Assembly (NCBI RefSeq): GCF_900130125.1
Contig: NZ_FQXY01000011.1
Span: forward strand, 372,001 to 436,000
Source of the DNA: Bacteroides congonensis
GTDB taxonomy: Bacteria; Bacteroidota; Bacteroidia; Bacteroidales; Bacteroidaceae
Direction of reading: 5' to 3'
Length of the DNA: 64,000 nucleotides
Shown here: piece after piece, positions 26,330-34,854 of the stretch
Numbering within the stretch: position 1 is the stretch's first letter
Layout: each line of letters opens with the position of its first letter
The notes under the pieces: generated by a model
Seen by the model: only the letters and a program-made list of their open reading frames with translations
Database searches by the model: none
What the model was told of the DNA's origin: nothing
Translations under genes and position numbers: made by a program

Positions 26330-26677
26330 ATGAGTTTGGAATGGAAAACAGATAAAATAGTTTCTCAAACAGAAAATACTGTTTATGCTTATATTGAAAA
26401 TATATGTGAGCATAATGATATTGAGTATTATTATGAAGCGCGATTGGTGAAAAGTCTATTTCCACCAAAATTAAGAGGTTTGTGTAGAGAGCTTTATGAA
26501 TGTGTAGATGCTTTTAGTCCGTTTCTTGCAGATGAAATAGAAGGTCAAATAAGACAATATCAACTGAAATTGGAAGATAATAATTTGCCTGTTTTCAGAT
26601 TAGAAATTCATGAAGACTATATTCACTTTTTTGTGAAATATCCAACAGCGAATGGTTTCTTAGATAACTATCCTTAA
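26330..26677 (+). CDS. small hypothetical protein, immunity-island member
   Basis: 115 aa, unrecognised. Acidic, cytoplasmic, with a central helical part (LRGLCRELYECVDAFSPFL) and a beta-type C-terminus (FRLEIHEDYIHFFVKYPTA). It is the last complete gene of the AT-rich island. An 83-bp gap with no clear repeat separates it from the DUF4262 gene. Confidence 0.55.
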   Translation: MSLEWKTDKIVSQTENTVYAYIENICEHNDIEYYYEARLVKSLFPPKLRGLCRELYECVDAFSPFLADEIEGQIRQYQLKLEDNNLPVFRLEIHEDYIHFFVKYPTANGFLDNYP

Positions 26678-26693
26678 TAAAAACGATAAAGAA

Positions 26694-26744
26694 ATGGAAA
26701 AGGAACTTTTGGAACTTCAACAGAAGATGTATAAAATCTCATAG
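26694..26744 (+). pseudogene. truncated gene remnant
   Basis: ATG 26694 opens a 16-codon frame (MEKELLELQQKMYKIS) that stops at once. It starts 17 bp after the previous stop, like the second gene of a pair, so it looks like the 5' stump of a lost gene. The sequence after it has a short direct repeat of CGGTTAATTT (26763-26790 region). A real micropeptide cannot be excluded. Confidence 0.3.
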
Positions 26745-26892
26745 TGTCTCCTAAAAATAACGACGGTTAATTTCACGGCGGTTAATTTTCGCCATTTATT
26801 GTAAATATAGATATTTTTGGAGTACAAACAATTAAATTGGCGGGAATTAGATAACAACCGTATTAAATGCTTTACTTTTCGGGTTGGCAGTA

Positions 26893-27266
26893 GATTAAAT
26901 TTGTTTCAAGCGCTTGAAACAAACTGTTTAATAGGGTGAAACACTTTGTTTCAAGGCTCTGAACACATTGTTTCAAAGCATGAAACAGATTGTCGCCCTA
27001 TAGCAAACAAGTTGTTATCCTATAAGATGTACTTTTTGCTTTAGAGTTGCAGGCTATTCTATCTGTTGTTTCAAGTAATGCTGAATCATTTATTGGGTAG
27101 TATTGCATCATTTATCAGCTATTAATACCTGATTTCTCAACTATTAATAGTTAGGATGTAGAGTGTTAATACTTGGCATGATAACTATTAATACCCTGTA
27201 AATCAGATGACAGAGTTCTGGATATGGTAATTTTTGTGTATGAGGGTAACTTTTACTATCAGGGTG
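26893..27266. repeat. degenerate array with strict 22-bp period
   Basis: About 17 units with slowly changing sequence. TGT cores recur at 26925, 26947, 26969, 26991 and 27013; CATTTAT at 27087 and 27109; TTAATA at 27122, 27144, 27166 and 27188. Every step within a block is exactly 22 bp. The first units carry TGAAACA...TGTTTCA inverted pairs. No gene is present in this ~600-bp gap. It is not a CRISPR array: there is no constant repeat or unique spacer. Confidence 0.65.
26900..26923. repeat. 24-bp perfect palindrome
   Basis: Half-site TTTGTTTCAAGC is followed directly by its exact reverse complement. It marks the left end of the 22-bp array. Confidence 0.7.
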
Positions 27267-27287
27267 CTATCATAGTTTACCCTCATA
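27239..27287. repeat. 11-bp inverted repeat at end of the array
   Basis: TATGAGGGTAA at 27239-27249 and TTACCCTCATA at 27277-27287 are exact inverted copies with a 27-bp loop. A third copy, TATGAGGGTA, is at 27324-27333, just before the end of the GH3 gene. Could be a hairpin or paired binding sites. Confidence 0.5.
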
Positions 27288-27344
27288 GCTACAACCCCGA
27301 TGAATAAAGGGATTGAAGTAGCTTATGAGGGTATGAGAGTAAAA

Positions 27345-29936
27345 TTATAAAATCTTTATAGGGAGTGATTGCAAATCGTCGTCGGCTGAACTGCTTCCAT
27401 AAAGCACCTTGTATGTTCCTGTCAGGGGATGTATTGTGTTGGTCGCGGTATCAAACCACTCGAATGATTCGTAGGGAAGCTCGATTGTTATATTTTCCGT
27501 CTTGCCTTTGGCTATGTTGACCCGTTTGAAACCGCGAAGTGTCTTTTGCGGGCCCCCCTTATCGTCAGGACGCGAAATATATACTTGCACAACTTCTTCA
27601 CCGTCTCTCTGCCCGATGTTACTTACTGGAATGGTGAGGATAACTTTTTCACCTTTGTGTAGCTTCGACTGGTTCAGTTTGCCTTTTCCATAAGAGAAGC
27701 GGGTATAACTTAATCCGTAGCCGAAAGGATACAGGGGAGTTTCACGCATAAAGCGGTAGGTGCGCCCCTGCATTGAATAGTCCTCATAATCCGGCAGTTG
27801 CTGCATATTCTTGTAGAAGGTGACGGGCAAACGTCCGGTAGGATTGTAATCTCCGAAGAGTACGTCGGCAACGGCTGTTCCGCCTGCCTGTCCGGGATAC
27901 CATGCTTGCAGGATAGCGTCGCAGTTCCGTGTCTCGGGCACGATTGCCATTGCCGAGCCAGAAAAGTTGACGAATACTGTCTTTTTACCATTCTTTTTCA
28001 AAAGAGCCAGAACTTCGCGTTGGATGGCGGGCAGTTCGATTTCCGTGCGGTCGCCACCTTTAAATCCGGGGTCGGACACTCTCATGGATTCGCCTTCCAA
28101 TAGAGGAGAGATGCCCCCGGCGAAGATAACGACATCTGTATCTTTCAGCTTGTCGAGGATGTCCTGTGTATCCATAGGAGTAAGTCGGGCAAGGTCGAAA
28201 TTGAGTGAAGGGTTATCTTTCACCTGAATGAAATGCAGCTCGATGTCGTAGCTCTTGCCGGCTTCGTAATTGAACGAATACAGGTTGGCGGGATTTTTGA
28301 TGTTCGTTCCTTCGGCCACTTGTTTTCCGTTGATGAATATGGTGAGTCCGCCATTGCTCATGATTCGGAAAGTTGCCGCGCCGGAGTCTGCCGGACGGAA
28401 AGTGGTGCGGTAGATGGCAGTGAAATTCTTCAGTCTCACTCCCGGAGCAAACACGGTAGAACCCTCTGCACTGAAGTGGAAAGGAGTGGACAGATGGTCG
28501 GTAGCTGCTATTTCACCTTTATATTCGCGGTTGTTCCAGTAAGTGGCGTCGAATCCCGCTTTCCCGTTGATGCTGCATTGGTTGAAAAGACTGTGCAGGG
28601 TGGTATCGTTTGTATATCCGCAGACGGGTTCATAAACGATTTGTGCTTCGGGAAGTTTGGCACGCAGTCCTTCCAACAGGGTGACGGTATGTGACGGGAA
28701 TCCGTTATAGTTGCCCCATTGCATCACCGAGTCGTTGGCATTCGGGCCGACAACGGCAACTTTCATCCTGCGGTTCAGGGGGAGCAGGTTTCCTTTATTC
28801 TGAAGCAGTACCAGACTTTCGTGCGCCATCCTCAGTGCCAGTTCCTTATGCTTGGGGCAGTCTACTACCGAATAGGGGATTTCACTCCACGGATGAGTTC
28901 CGTTCATTTCGCCCAGTTCAAAACGGGCTTTCAACAGTCTTTTGACGGACGTGTTGATTCTCTCTTCGGAGATAAGCCCTTTCGCTACGGCTTCCGTTAT
29001 GCTTTTGAAATTGCCGCCACATTCGAGGTCGGTTCCGCTCAGTACGGCATCGGCGGAAGCGTGTGCGGCGTCGGGATGCGTTTCATGTTTTTTACGTTGG
29101 AAGAAGTCTCCGATAGCTCCGCAGTCGGTGACAACAAGACCTTCGAAGCCCCAGTCGTCACGGAGAATTTGGGTGAGCAGGCGGTTGCTGCCGCAGCAGG
29201 GTTCACCCTCGAAACGGTTGTAGGCGCACATCACTTCTTTTACTCCCGCTTTCTGCACGAGTTCCTTGAACGCGGGAAGATACGTTTCCCATAAATCTCT
29301 CGGAGCGATATTTTCGGCATTGAAACTATGGCGGTTCCATTCAGGGCCGGAGTGTACGGCAAAGTGTTTGGCACAGGCATGAAGTTTGTCGTATTCAGCG
29401 TCTTCGGGCCCTTGCAGGCCTCTTACTGCCGCCATTCCCATGCGCCCGCTCAAGTAGGGGTCTTCGCCGTAGGTCTCTTGTCCCCGTCCCCAACGCGGGT
29501 CGCGGAAGATGTTGACGTTGGGTGTCCACATGGTCAGTCCTTGATAGCGTTTGTATTGTCCTCTTTCATTGAAGGCGCGGTTTTTGGCACGTGCTTCGTC
29601 GGATACGGCGTCGAACACTTCATATAATAATCCGTCATTGAAAGAAGCCGCCATGCCTATTGCTTGCGGGAAGACGGTAGCCAGTCCGGCACGCGCCACG
29701 CCGTGAAGCGCTTCGTTCCACCATTCGTAAGGCTTGATGCCGAGACGGGGGATGGCGGGGGAGTTGTTCTGCATCAATGCGACTTTTTCTTCCAGTGTGA
29801 GACGTTGAAGCAAGTCGTCTGCCCGTTGTTCAGCAGTCAGCTTTGTGTCCTGATAGGGATACTTTTCTGGTTGTTGTGCCTGCACGTTCATCATGAATAT
29901 TCCGGTAAGACAGGCGATAATCCATTGCTTTTTCAT
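27345..29936 (-). CDS. GH3 glycoside hydrolase with PA14 insert (beta-xylosidase/beta-glucosidase type)
   Basis: 863 aa with a Sec signal peptide (ACLTGIFMMNVQAQ), so periplasmic. N-terminal GH3 barrel with NEALHGVARAG, WTPNVNIFRDPRWGRGQETY, KHFAVHSGPEWNRHSF and the nucleophile Asp271 in GLVVTDCGAI. The C-terminal GH3 domain carries AGGISPLLEGESM, with the acid/base Glu. A PA14-like insert (about residues 465-605; FDATYWNNREYKGEI, FRIMSNGGLTIFINGKQVAE) is followed by FVNFSGSAMAIV and a final FN3-like domain. The layout resembles xylosidase-type GH3 enzymes. It lies 94 bp downstream of the HTCS gene on the same strand. Its substrate could be a side chain of the pectic glycan targeted by the operon at 4313-22283, an inference only. 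Confidence 0.92.
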   Translation of the reverse strand: MKKQWIIACLTGIFMMNVQAQQPEKYPYQDTKLTAEQRADDLLQRLTLEEKVALMQNNSPAIPRLGIKPYEWWNEALHGVARAGLATVFPQAIGMAASFNDGLLYEVFDAVSDEARAKNRAFNERGQYKRYQGLTMWTPNVNIFRDPRWGRGQETYGEDPYLSGRMGMAAVRGLQGPEDAEYDKLHACAKHFAVHSGPEWNRHSFNAENIAPRDLWETYLPAFKELVQKAGVKEVMCAYNRFEGEPCCGSNRLLTQILRDDWGFEGLVVTDCGAIGDFFQRKKHETHPDAAHASADAVLSGTDLECGGNFKSITEAVAKGLISEERINTSVKRLLKARFELGEMNGTHPWSEIPYSVVDCPKHKELALRMAHESLVLLQNKGNLLPLNRRMKVAVVGPNANDSVMQWGNYNGFPSHTVTLLEGLRAKLPEAQIVYEPVCGYTNDTTLHSLFNQCSINGKAGFDATYWNNREYKGEIAATDHLSTPFHFSAEGSTVFAPGVRLKNFTAIYRTTFRPADSGAATFRIMSNGGLTIFINGKQVAEGTNIKNPANLYSFNYEAGKSYDIELHFIQVKDNPSLNFDLARLTPMDTQDILDKLKDTDVVIFAGGISPLLEGESMRVSDPGFKGGDRTEIELPAIQREVLALLKKNGKKTVFVNFSGSAMAIVPETRNCDAILQAWYPGQAGGTAVADVLFGDYNPTGRLPVTFYKNMQQLPDYEDYSMQGRTYRFMRETPLYPFGYGLSYTRFSYGKGKLNQSKLHKGEKVILTIPVSNIGQRDGEEVVQVYISRPDDKGGPQKTLRGFKRVNIAKGKTENITIELPYESFEWFDTATNTIHPLTGTYKVLYGSSSADDDLQSLPIKIL

Positions 29937-30030
29937 TTTCTGTTTCTTTTGGTTTTTAGATTTGAGACTGCAATAGTACGGGGTTTTCGTTGTTTCTTCG
30001 GGTAATATCCGGTAGAAAAGGAGTATTTAT

Positions 30031-33000
30031 TTACTTTTTCTTTTCCTTATATTCCGACGGTGTGATTCCTATCACTTTCTTGAAGCATTTACTGAAATAT
30101 TTCGGATCGTTGAAGCCTGTCATGTAGGCTACTTGGGAGAAGTTGTACTCGCCGCTGTCAATCAGTTGGACGGCACGCTTGATACGTATTTCGCGTATGA
30201 AGTCTACGGGTGTCAGTCCGATGATTGATTTCAGTTTGCGGTAGAAGATGGTGCGGCTTAGCATTAACTTTTCGGCAAATTCGTCAATGGTGAGTTCGGC
30301 GTTGTCCATCTGTTCTTCCATAAATTCCATCACTTTCTCCATGAATTGCTCGTCGTACGGGGTTATCTGCGGTTGAGACGGGGTGAGGGAGCCGGCAACA
30401 GGAGCGGCGGAAGAAGTGTTTTTGCCTTCCATCAGTTTGTTCATATAGATTTCCTGCAACGCTTTGCGTTGGCGTAGCAGGGATGCTATGCGTGTCTTCA
30501 GGTAAGTGGCGCTGAAAGGCTTGGTAATATAGTCATCTATGCCTTGTTCCAGCCCGGCGATACGGTCGTCGAGGGATGCTTTGGCGGACAGAACGATGAT
30601 GGGGATATGGCAGATGTTGTTGTTCTCTTTGATTAATCTGACCATCTCAAGTCCGTCCATAACCGGCATCATGACGTCGCTGATGATAAGGTCGGGCAGA
30701 TTGTCGGCGGCACGTTGCAGTCCCTCTTCGCCGTTGGATGCCGTTATGACGGTGTAATTCTCCGACAGGATATTCCTCAAAAAGGCTTTGAGCTCTTCAT
30801 TGTCTTCTACGACCAGTATGGAGAAATTGTCGGAATTGCGTTCCTGTTCCTCTTTTTCCTCTGTCTCTTCGATAGCTTGCATGCTGTCGGCGGGGTGAGG
30901 GGGTGAGTCCAGGCTGTCATTCAGGATGAATTCGACTTGTCCATCTTCTTCAAATACTTCTTTCTGCAAGGGCAGAATGACTGTGAAGCGGCTGCCAGTA
31001 CCGGGTTGGCTGTCCACTTCGATAGTGCCGTGATGCATTTCCACCATTTCTTTTACCAGAGACAGGCCGATGCCGGAAGACGGTTGCAGGATATTCTGTT
31101 TTACTAATGATTCGAAGCGTTGGAAGAGGGAGTGTTGTTTTTCCGCCGCGATGCCGATGCCTTCGTCCGCCACTTCTATCTCCACTGCCTTTTCTTTCGT
31201 CGAGATGCTGACTGTTATCGACTTGTCGGCAGGCGTATATTTAAATGCGTTGGAGAGCAGGTTGAAGAATATCTTTTCAAATTTATCCCTGTCCACCCAG
31301 CTATATACGGATTCAACCTTGGTATGTAACCGGTAGTTGATGTGCTTTTCTTCCGCTATCAGCCTGAAGCTGTTCATAACTTTTTGCAGGAGCGGCACCA
31401 AGTCTGTCTCTTCTATCAATAGCTTCATCTTCTGGTTCTGAATCTTGCGGAAATCCAGTATCTGGTTCATCAACCGGAGCATACGCTCGGTATTCTGATG
31501 CACTAACGTAAGATGTTCGCGTGCGGAAGGTGAAAGGGGCTCATTCTCCAGAACTTCTGTTACAGGACTGCTGATTAGAGTCAGCGGAGTGCGCAGCTCA
31601 TGGGAAATGTCGGTAAAGAAACGCAATTTGATGTTGGCTAATTGTTGCTCCATATCGACCCTGTGGCGCAGCCGGTAGATGTAGAACAGTACATATACGA
31701 TTGTGGCTGTGAAGAGTATGAACAGGACGAAATAGAGCAGCCATGCCCAATAGGTTTCCCAAAAGGTGGGAAGTACGTGTACGGACATGGTACGTACATT
31801 ATCCGTCCATACGCCGTCACTGTTCGTTGATTTTACCTGCAACTGATATTTGCCTGCGGGTAAGTTGATATAGCTTGCAGACCGGTTATTGTCGGCTTCG
31901 TTCCATTCTTCTTCCAGTCCTTGCAGGCGGTAGGCATATAAGATGCCTTTCGGATTCACATAATCGAGCGCGGCGAATTGGAAAGTGACATTCCGTTGCG
32001 ACGGCTCGAGTTCCAGTTCTTTCAGGTTGTCGATGGAATAATCCGTGGAGTGTCCCTGAATCTTAAGTCCCGTGAACACAATAGGCGGAACATATCCGCT
32101 CTTGTGCATCTTTTCGGGAGAGACTTCAAGAAATCCCTTATCCGTCCCTAATACTATCTGGTTACGGGCATTGATGACAGGAATCGCTTCCGAGAAATTA
32201 AACTCCTGATAAATAGAACTCAACTCGTAGTTTTCAAACGTTTCTTTGACGGGATTGAATTTGGAGAGGGCTATCTCCGAAACAACCCATAACTGGTTCT
32301 GTGTATCTTCAATCATCGAAAGTGCCAAATCCGAAGCCAGTCCGTTATTCTTGTCATAGTTCTTGAATTGGATATTCTCACTAAGTAGGTTTTCAGATAT
32401 GACTTTGTTTACTCCACCGGTGAAACTGATGATATAAGTGGTCTGGTTCTTGTCGGTGTATATGTGCATGATGTCGTTGGCGCTGAGGCTGTTCTTGTCT
32501 CCTGGCCTGCGGATATTCCGGTAGAACTTGATTTCTTCCAGGCGCTCGAAGTTGTTTGAGAATGTGAGCAGCCCGTTGGTCGTTCCCACAAGGATAACTC
32601 CCCCCGGTGCTTCGGCGATGTTCCGCACTTTCATGCCATACGCTATGGGATAGTTCCTCAGTTCATTGTTGCCATGGATAAAGGATATTTTGCCGTCTTT
32701 GGCTTGTGTGAGCAGGTTTAATCCGCCGCCATAGCATCCTACCCAGATATGATTGCGGCTATCCTGATGGATGGCATAGATACTGTTACTGCTCAGGCTG
32801 TAAGGATTGTCAGGCTGATGTTCAAAATGATGGATAGAGTAATGGTTTGTCCCTGTTTTCCTTAATTGGAAAAGGCCGATGTCTTTCGTCCCCAACCATA
32901 TATTATTGTTTTTATCTTCCAGAATGGAATATACTCCGTTGTAGAACGGCTGCTTTTCTTTGACGATGTTTCCCTGGGCGGACAGATAACCTTCCAAAGT

Positions 33001-34383
33001 ACCGTCAGGCGCGTATATCTGAATATAGTTCGACTTGGATGCCGTCCATAAGCGGTTGTTGCTGTCACGTAGAAAGGCACGTGTTTCCGCTTCATAGTCA
33101 GTCAGGTTGAATTGATAGCTTTGCGGGAAGAAGCATAGCTTTTCTACACCGCGTGCTGTCGCAAACCAGCAGTTGCCCTGATTGTCCAATGTATAAGACC
33201 TGACTAACGGGCTGAAAATAGACTTGGGATTATTGATGTCCGTAAGAAGCGGTTTGAGGGTTTTCTCCTTCCTGTCGTAATAGCAGAAGTTTCCTTCGGT
33301 GGGAAGCAGCCACAGATTCTCTGCTTTATCCTCAAAGATAAGTTTGCGGCTTTTGCGCCCATGCTTGATAAGCTCTTCTTTGGGAGTGAACAGGTGCTCT
33401 TTTTCGTTGGTAGTGAGGTTGATATGAATGATTCCCGGGTCTTTGGAGAATATCCAGAGTTCTCCCAAGTGGTCTTGATAGACCGTTTCCACATAGTTGG
33501 AGAATTGGGTGGCGGTGCGGATATCTATCTGCCGGAAGCTGTCTTCCCGGGTGGAATAGAGTATCAATCCGTTATCCGTTCCCAATGCCAGCATCTCTTT
33601 TCCCAAGGCGGTCACGTTATTTATTTTGCCGTGCGGATAAGGGATATCTACGAACTTCAGCTTCTTGGTCTGGAAATCGTATTTGGCCAATTTGTCATTT
33701 TCTGCAATCAGGTAGATGGTTTCTTTTATCTGTGTGATAAATTGGAAGGGGAAGTCGGTATCCAATGTCTTCTTCCCTATGATTGAAATACCTTTGTCGG
33801 TCAGTATCCATTCATCTTCTTCCGAATCCTGATAAACGTTGACTATCTGGTCGCCTTTCAGGTTGTGGCTGGAAGTAGCGTAGAGTGTGATGCCTTCTCC
33901 TTTTTTGCATAACTGTTCGTCTACCCTGAATGCATATCCGTTTTCACAGAGAATCCAGGCAATGCCTTTTTTCAGCGAATAAATGCGTGTGACATAATTC
34001 GTTTGTTTGGTAGAACGCTCTATCGGTTGAAGGACGTCTATGAACTTCTCGGTTTCGACATCGAAAAGGCAGGCCTGCCCGTCGTAAGTGGGACACCATA
34101 TATCTCCGTATCTGCTTTCTGATATGATTCCCATACGGTTACTACCGAATGCGTAGGCACTTTCTTGTGAAGTCTTATAAGTCTTGAAGGTATAACCGTC
34201 GAATTTGTTGAGCCCGTTCCATGTACTGAACCATACAAGCCCTTTCCGGTCTTGTAAAATACTCATTACCACTCCTTGGGCAAGACCGTCACTGACAGAG
34301 AAATGCTTTACCTGACAGATGGGTTGGGCGATGATTGCAATCGCTGCCAGCAGGACAAAAGATAGAGTGATGAGCCGTTTCAT
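30031..34383 (-). CDS. hybrid two-component system regulator (HTCS)
   Basis: 1450 aa from ATG 34383, which starts the signal peptide (LITLSFVLLAAIAIIAQ); an upstream in-frame ATG at 34419 precedes the -7 box and is less likely. Domains in order: periplasmic two-part beta-propeller of Reg_prop repeats (GLVWFSTWNGLNKFDGYTF, NNIWLGTKDIGLFQL, NHIWVGCYGGGLNLL), a Y_Y_Y domain, one membrane helix (about 865-890), HisKA with the phospho-acceptor His in FFTDISHELRTPL, HATPase (NLLSNAFKY, SGIGLSLVKEM), a receiver with phospho-acceptor Asp in LIISDVMMPVMDG, and a C-terminal AraC-type HTH. HTCS proteins bind an oligosaccharide in the periplasm and activate a nearby polysaccharide locus. Target here is probably GH3 and/or the pectin operon. 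Confidence 0.96.
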   Translation of the reverse strand: MKRLITLSFVLLAAIAIIAQPICQVKHFSVSDGLAQGVVMSILQDRKGLVWFSTWNGLNKFDGYTFKTYKTSQESAYAFGSNRMGIISESRYGDIWCPTYDGQACLFDVETEKFIDVLQPIERSTKQTNYVTRIYSLKKGIAWILCENGYAFRVDEQLCKKGEGITLYATSSHNLKGDQIVNVYQDSEEDEWILTDKGISIIGKKTLDTDFPFQFITQIKETIYLIAENDKLAKYDFQTKKLKFVDIPYPHGKINNVTALGKEMLALGTDNGLILYSTREDSFRQIDIRTATQFSNYVETVYQDHLGELWIFSKDPGIIHINLTTNEKEHLFTPKEELIKHGRKSRKLIFEDKAENLWLLPTEGNFCYYDRKEKTLKPLLTDINNPKSIFSPLVRSYTLDNQGNCWFATARGVEKLCFFPQSYQFNLTDYEAETRAFLRDSNNRLWTASKSNYIQIYAPDGTLEGYLSAQGNIVKEKQPFYNGVYSILEDKNNNIWLGTKDIGLFQLRKTGTNHYSIHHFEHQPDNPYSLSSNSIYAIHQDSRNHIWVGCYGGGLNLLTQAKDGKISFIHGNNELRNYPIAYGMKVRNIAEAPGGVILVGTTNGLLTFSNNFERLEEIKFYRNIRRPGDKNSLSANDIMHIYTDKNQTTYIISFTGGVNKVISENLLSENIQFKNYDKNNGLASDLALSMIEDTQNQLWVVSEIALSKFNPVKETFENYELSSIYQEFNFSEAIPVINARNQIVLGTDKGFLEVSPEKMHKSGYVPPIVFTGLKIQGHSTDYSIDNLKELELEPSQRNVTFQFAALDYVNPKGILYAYRLQGLEEEWNEADNNRSASYINLPAGKYQLQVKSTNSDGVWTDNVRTMSVHVLPTFWETYWAWLLYFVLFILFTATIVYVLFYIYRLRHRVDMEQQLANIKLRFFTDISHELRTPLTLISSPVTEVLENEPLSPSAREHLTLVHQNTERMLRLMNQILDFRKIQNQKMKLLIEETDLVPLLQKVMNSFRLIAEEKHINYRLHTKVESVYSWVDRDKFEKIFFNLLSNAFKYTPADKSITVSISTKEKAVEIEVADEGIGIAAEKQHSLFQRFESLVKQNILQPSSGIGLSLVKEMVEMHHGTIEVDSQPGTGSRFTVILPLQKEVFEEDGQVEFILNDSLDSPPHPADSMQAIEETEEKEEQERNSDNFSILVVEDNEELKAFLRNILSENYTVITASNGEEGLQRAADNLPDLIISDVMMPVMDGLEMVRLIKENNNICHIPIIVLSAKASLDDRIAGLEQGIDDYITKPFSATYLKTRIASLLRQRKALQEIYMNKLMEGKNTSSAAPVAGSLTPSQPQITPYDEQFMEKVMEFMEEQMDNAELTIDEFAEKLMLSRTIFYRKLKSIIGLTPVDFIREIRIKRAVQLIDSGEYNFSQVAYMTGFNDPKYFSKCFKKVIGITPSEYKEKKK

Positions 34384-34406
34384 AGTAGTTGTTTTTAATG
34401 TCCAAG

Positions 34407-34414
34407 CAAAAATA
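34407..34414 (-). promoter_or_regulatory. -7 promoter box of the HTCS gene
   Basis: The minus strand reads TATTTTTG (TAnnTTTG), 23 bp before the ATG at 34383. Confidence 0.45.
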
Positions 34415-34564
34415 AACAAAACAAACCGGAAAAGAAAACAGGAAAGGCGGATTGAACGAATTATCCTCTTTTTTGATTATTTTTTCCTCTTATGTTGATT
34501 GCATTATCGCCCCCTTTCCGGTGCTTTATTGAAACTTAAAGAAACGACAGTTATTTAAACCAAA

Positions 34565-34704
34565 ATCCTCTTTATATTCTTATTAGGAACATAAAGAGGA
34601 TAATTTTATTGACGAGAGTTGCATGGGGTATGGTGAGATGAAATCATAATTGGGGAATAAATTGCACAAGACTTTCACAAGTATCCTCCCGTCAATGCCT
34701 AAAA
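34565..34704 (-). ncRNA. candidate small RNA ending in a strong hairpin
   Basis: ATCCTCTTTAT (34565-34575) and ATAAAGAGGAT (34591-34601) form a perfect 11-bp stem. On the minus strand it is followed by TTTTGG. A minus-strand -7 box, TAGCTTTG (plus 34711-34718), would start a transcript near 34704, giving about 140 nt. No gene ends here, so the terminator-like hairpin is otherwise unexplained. Speculative: it could also be part of a regulatory leader. Confidence 0.25.
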
Positions 34705-34831
34705 TCGAGGCAAAGCTAATTAAATAGATTTTTAAATTACCATATTTATTAATTTATCTTATGGTCTTTATGATTATTTTAATATATTGAAGATATTTTG
34801 GGGCATCTTTTTTTACCTCGCTGATTTTTCT

Positions 34832-34839
34832 TATGTTTG
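34832..34839 (+). promoter_or_regulatory. -7 promoter box of the radical SAM gene
   Basis: TATGTTTG is an exact TAnnTTTG, 15 bp before the first ATG at 34855. This short leader makes the later in-frame ATGs at 34864 or 34870 plausible starts. Confidence 0.5.
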
Positions 34840-34854
34840 TAGATTAAATAATGA

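Larger units (their letters stand above)
34420..34854. other. divergent intergenic region (HTCS / radical SAM)
   Basis: 435 bp without a gene. It holds a strong orphan hairpin at 34565-34601, a minus-strand -7-like box at 34711-34718 and the radical SAM gene's -7 box at 34832-34839. Two CCTCTT...TTGATT units with ~22-bp spacing lie near 34465-34500. Confidence 0.5.

Noticed and set aside
26745..26800. End of an insertion sequence near TGTCTCCTAAAAAT
   Set aside because: No matching inverted end, target-site duplication or transposase is seen in the window.
26893..27266. CRISPR array
   Set aside because: No constant repeat alternates with unique spacers; units are 22 bp, degenerate and contiguous, and no cas gene is present.
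30539..34238. Many plus-strand open frames opposite the HTCS gene
   Set aside because: All are shadows of the 1450-aa HTCS gene on the minus strand.
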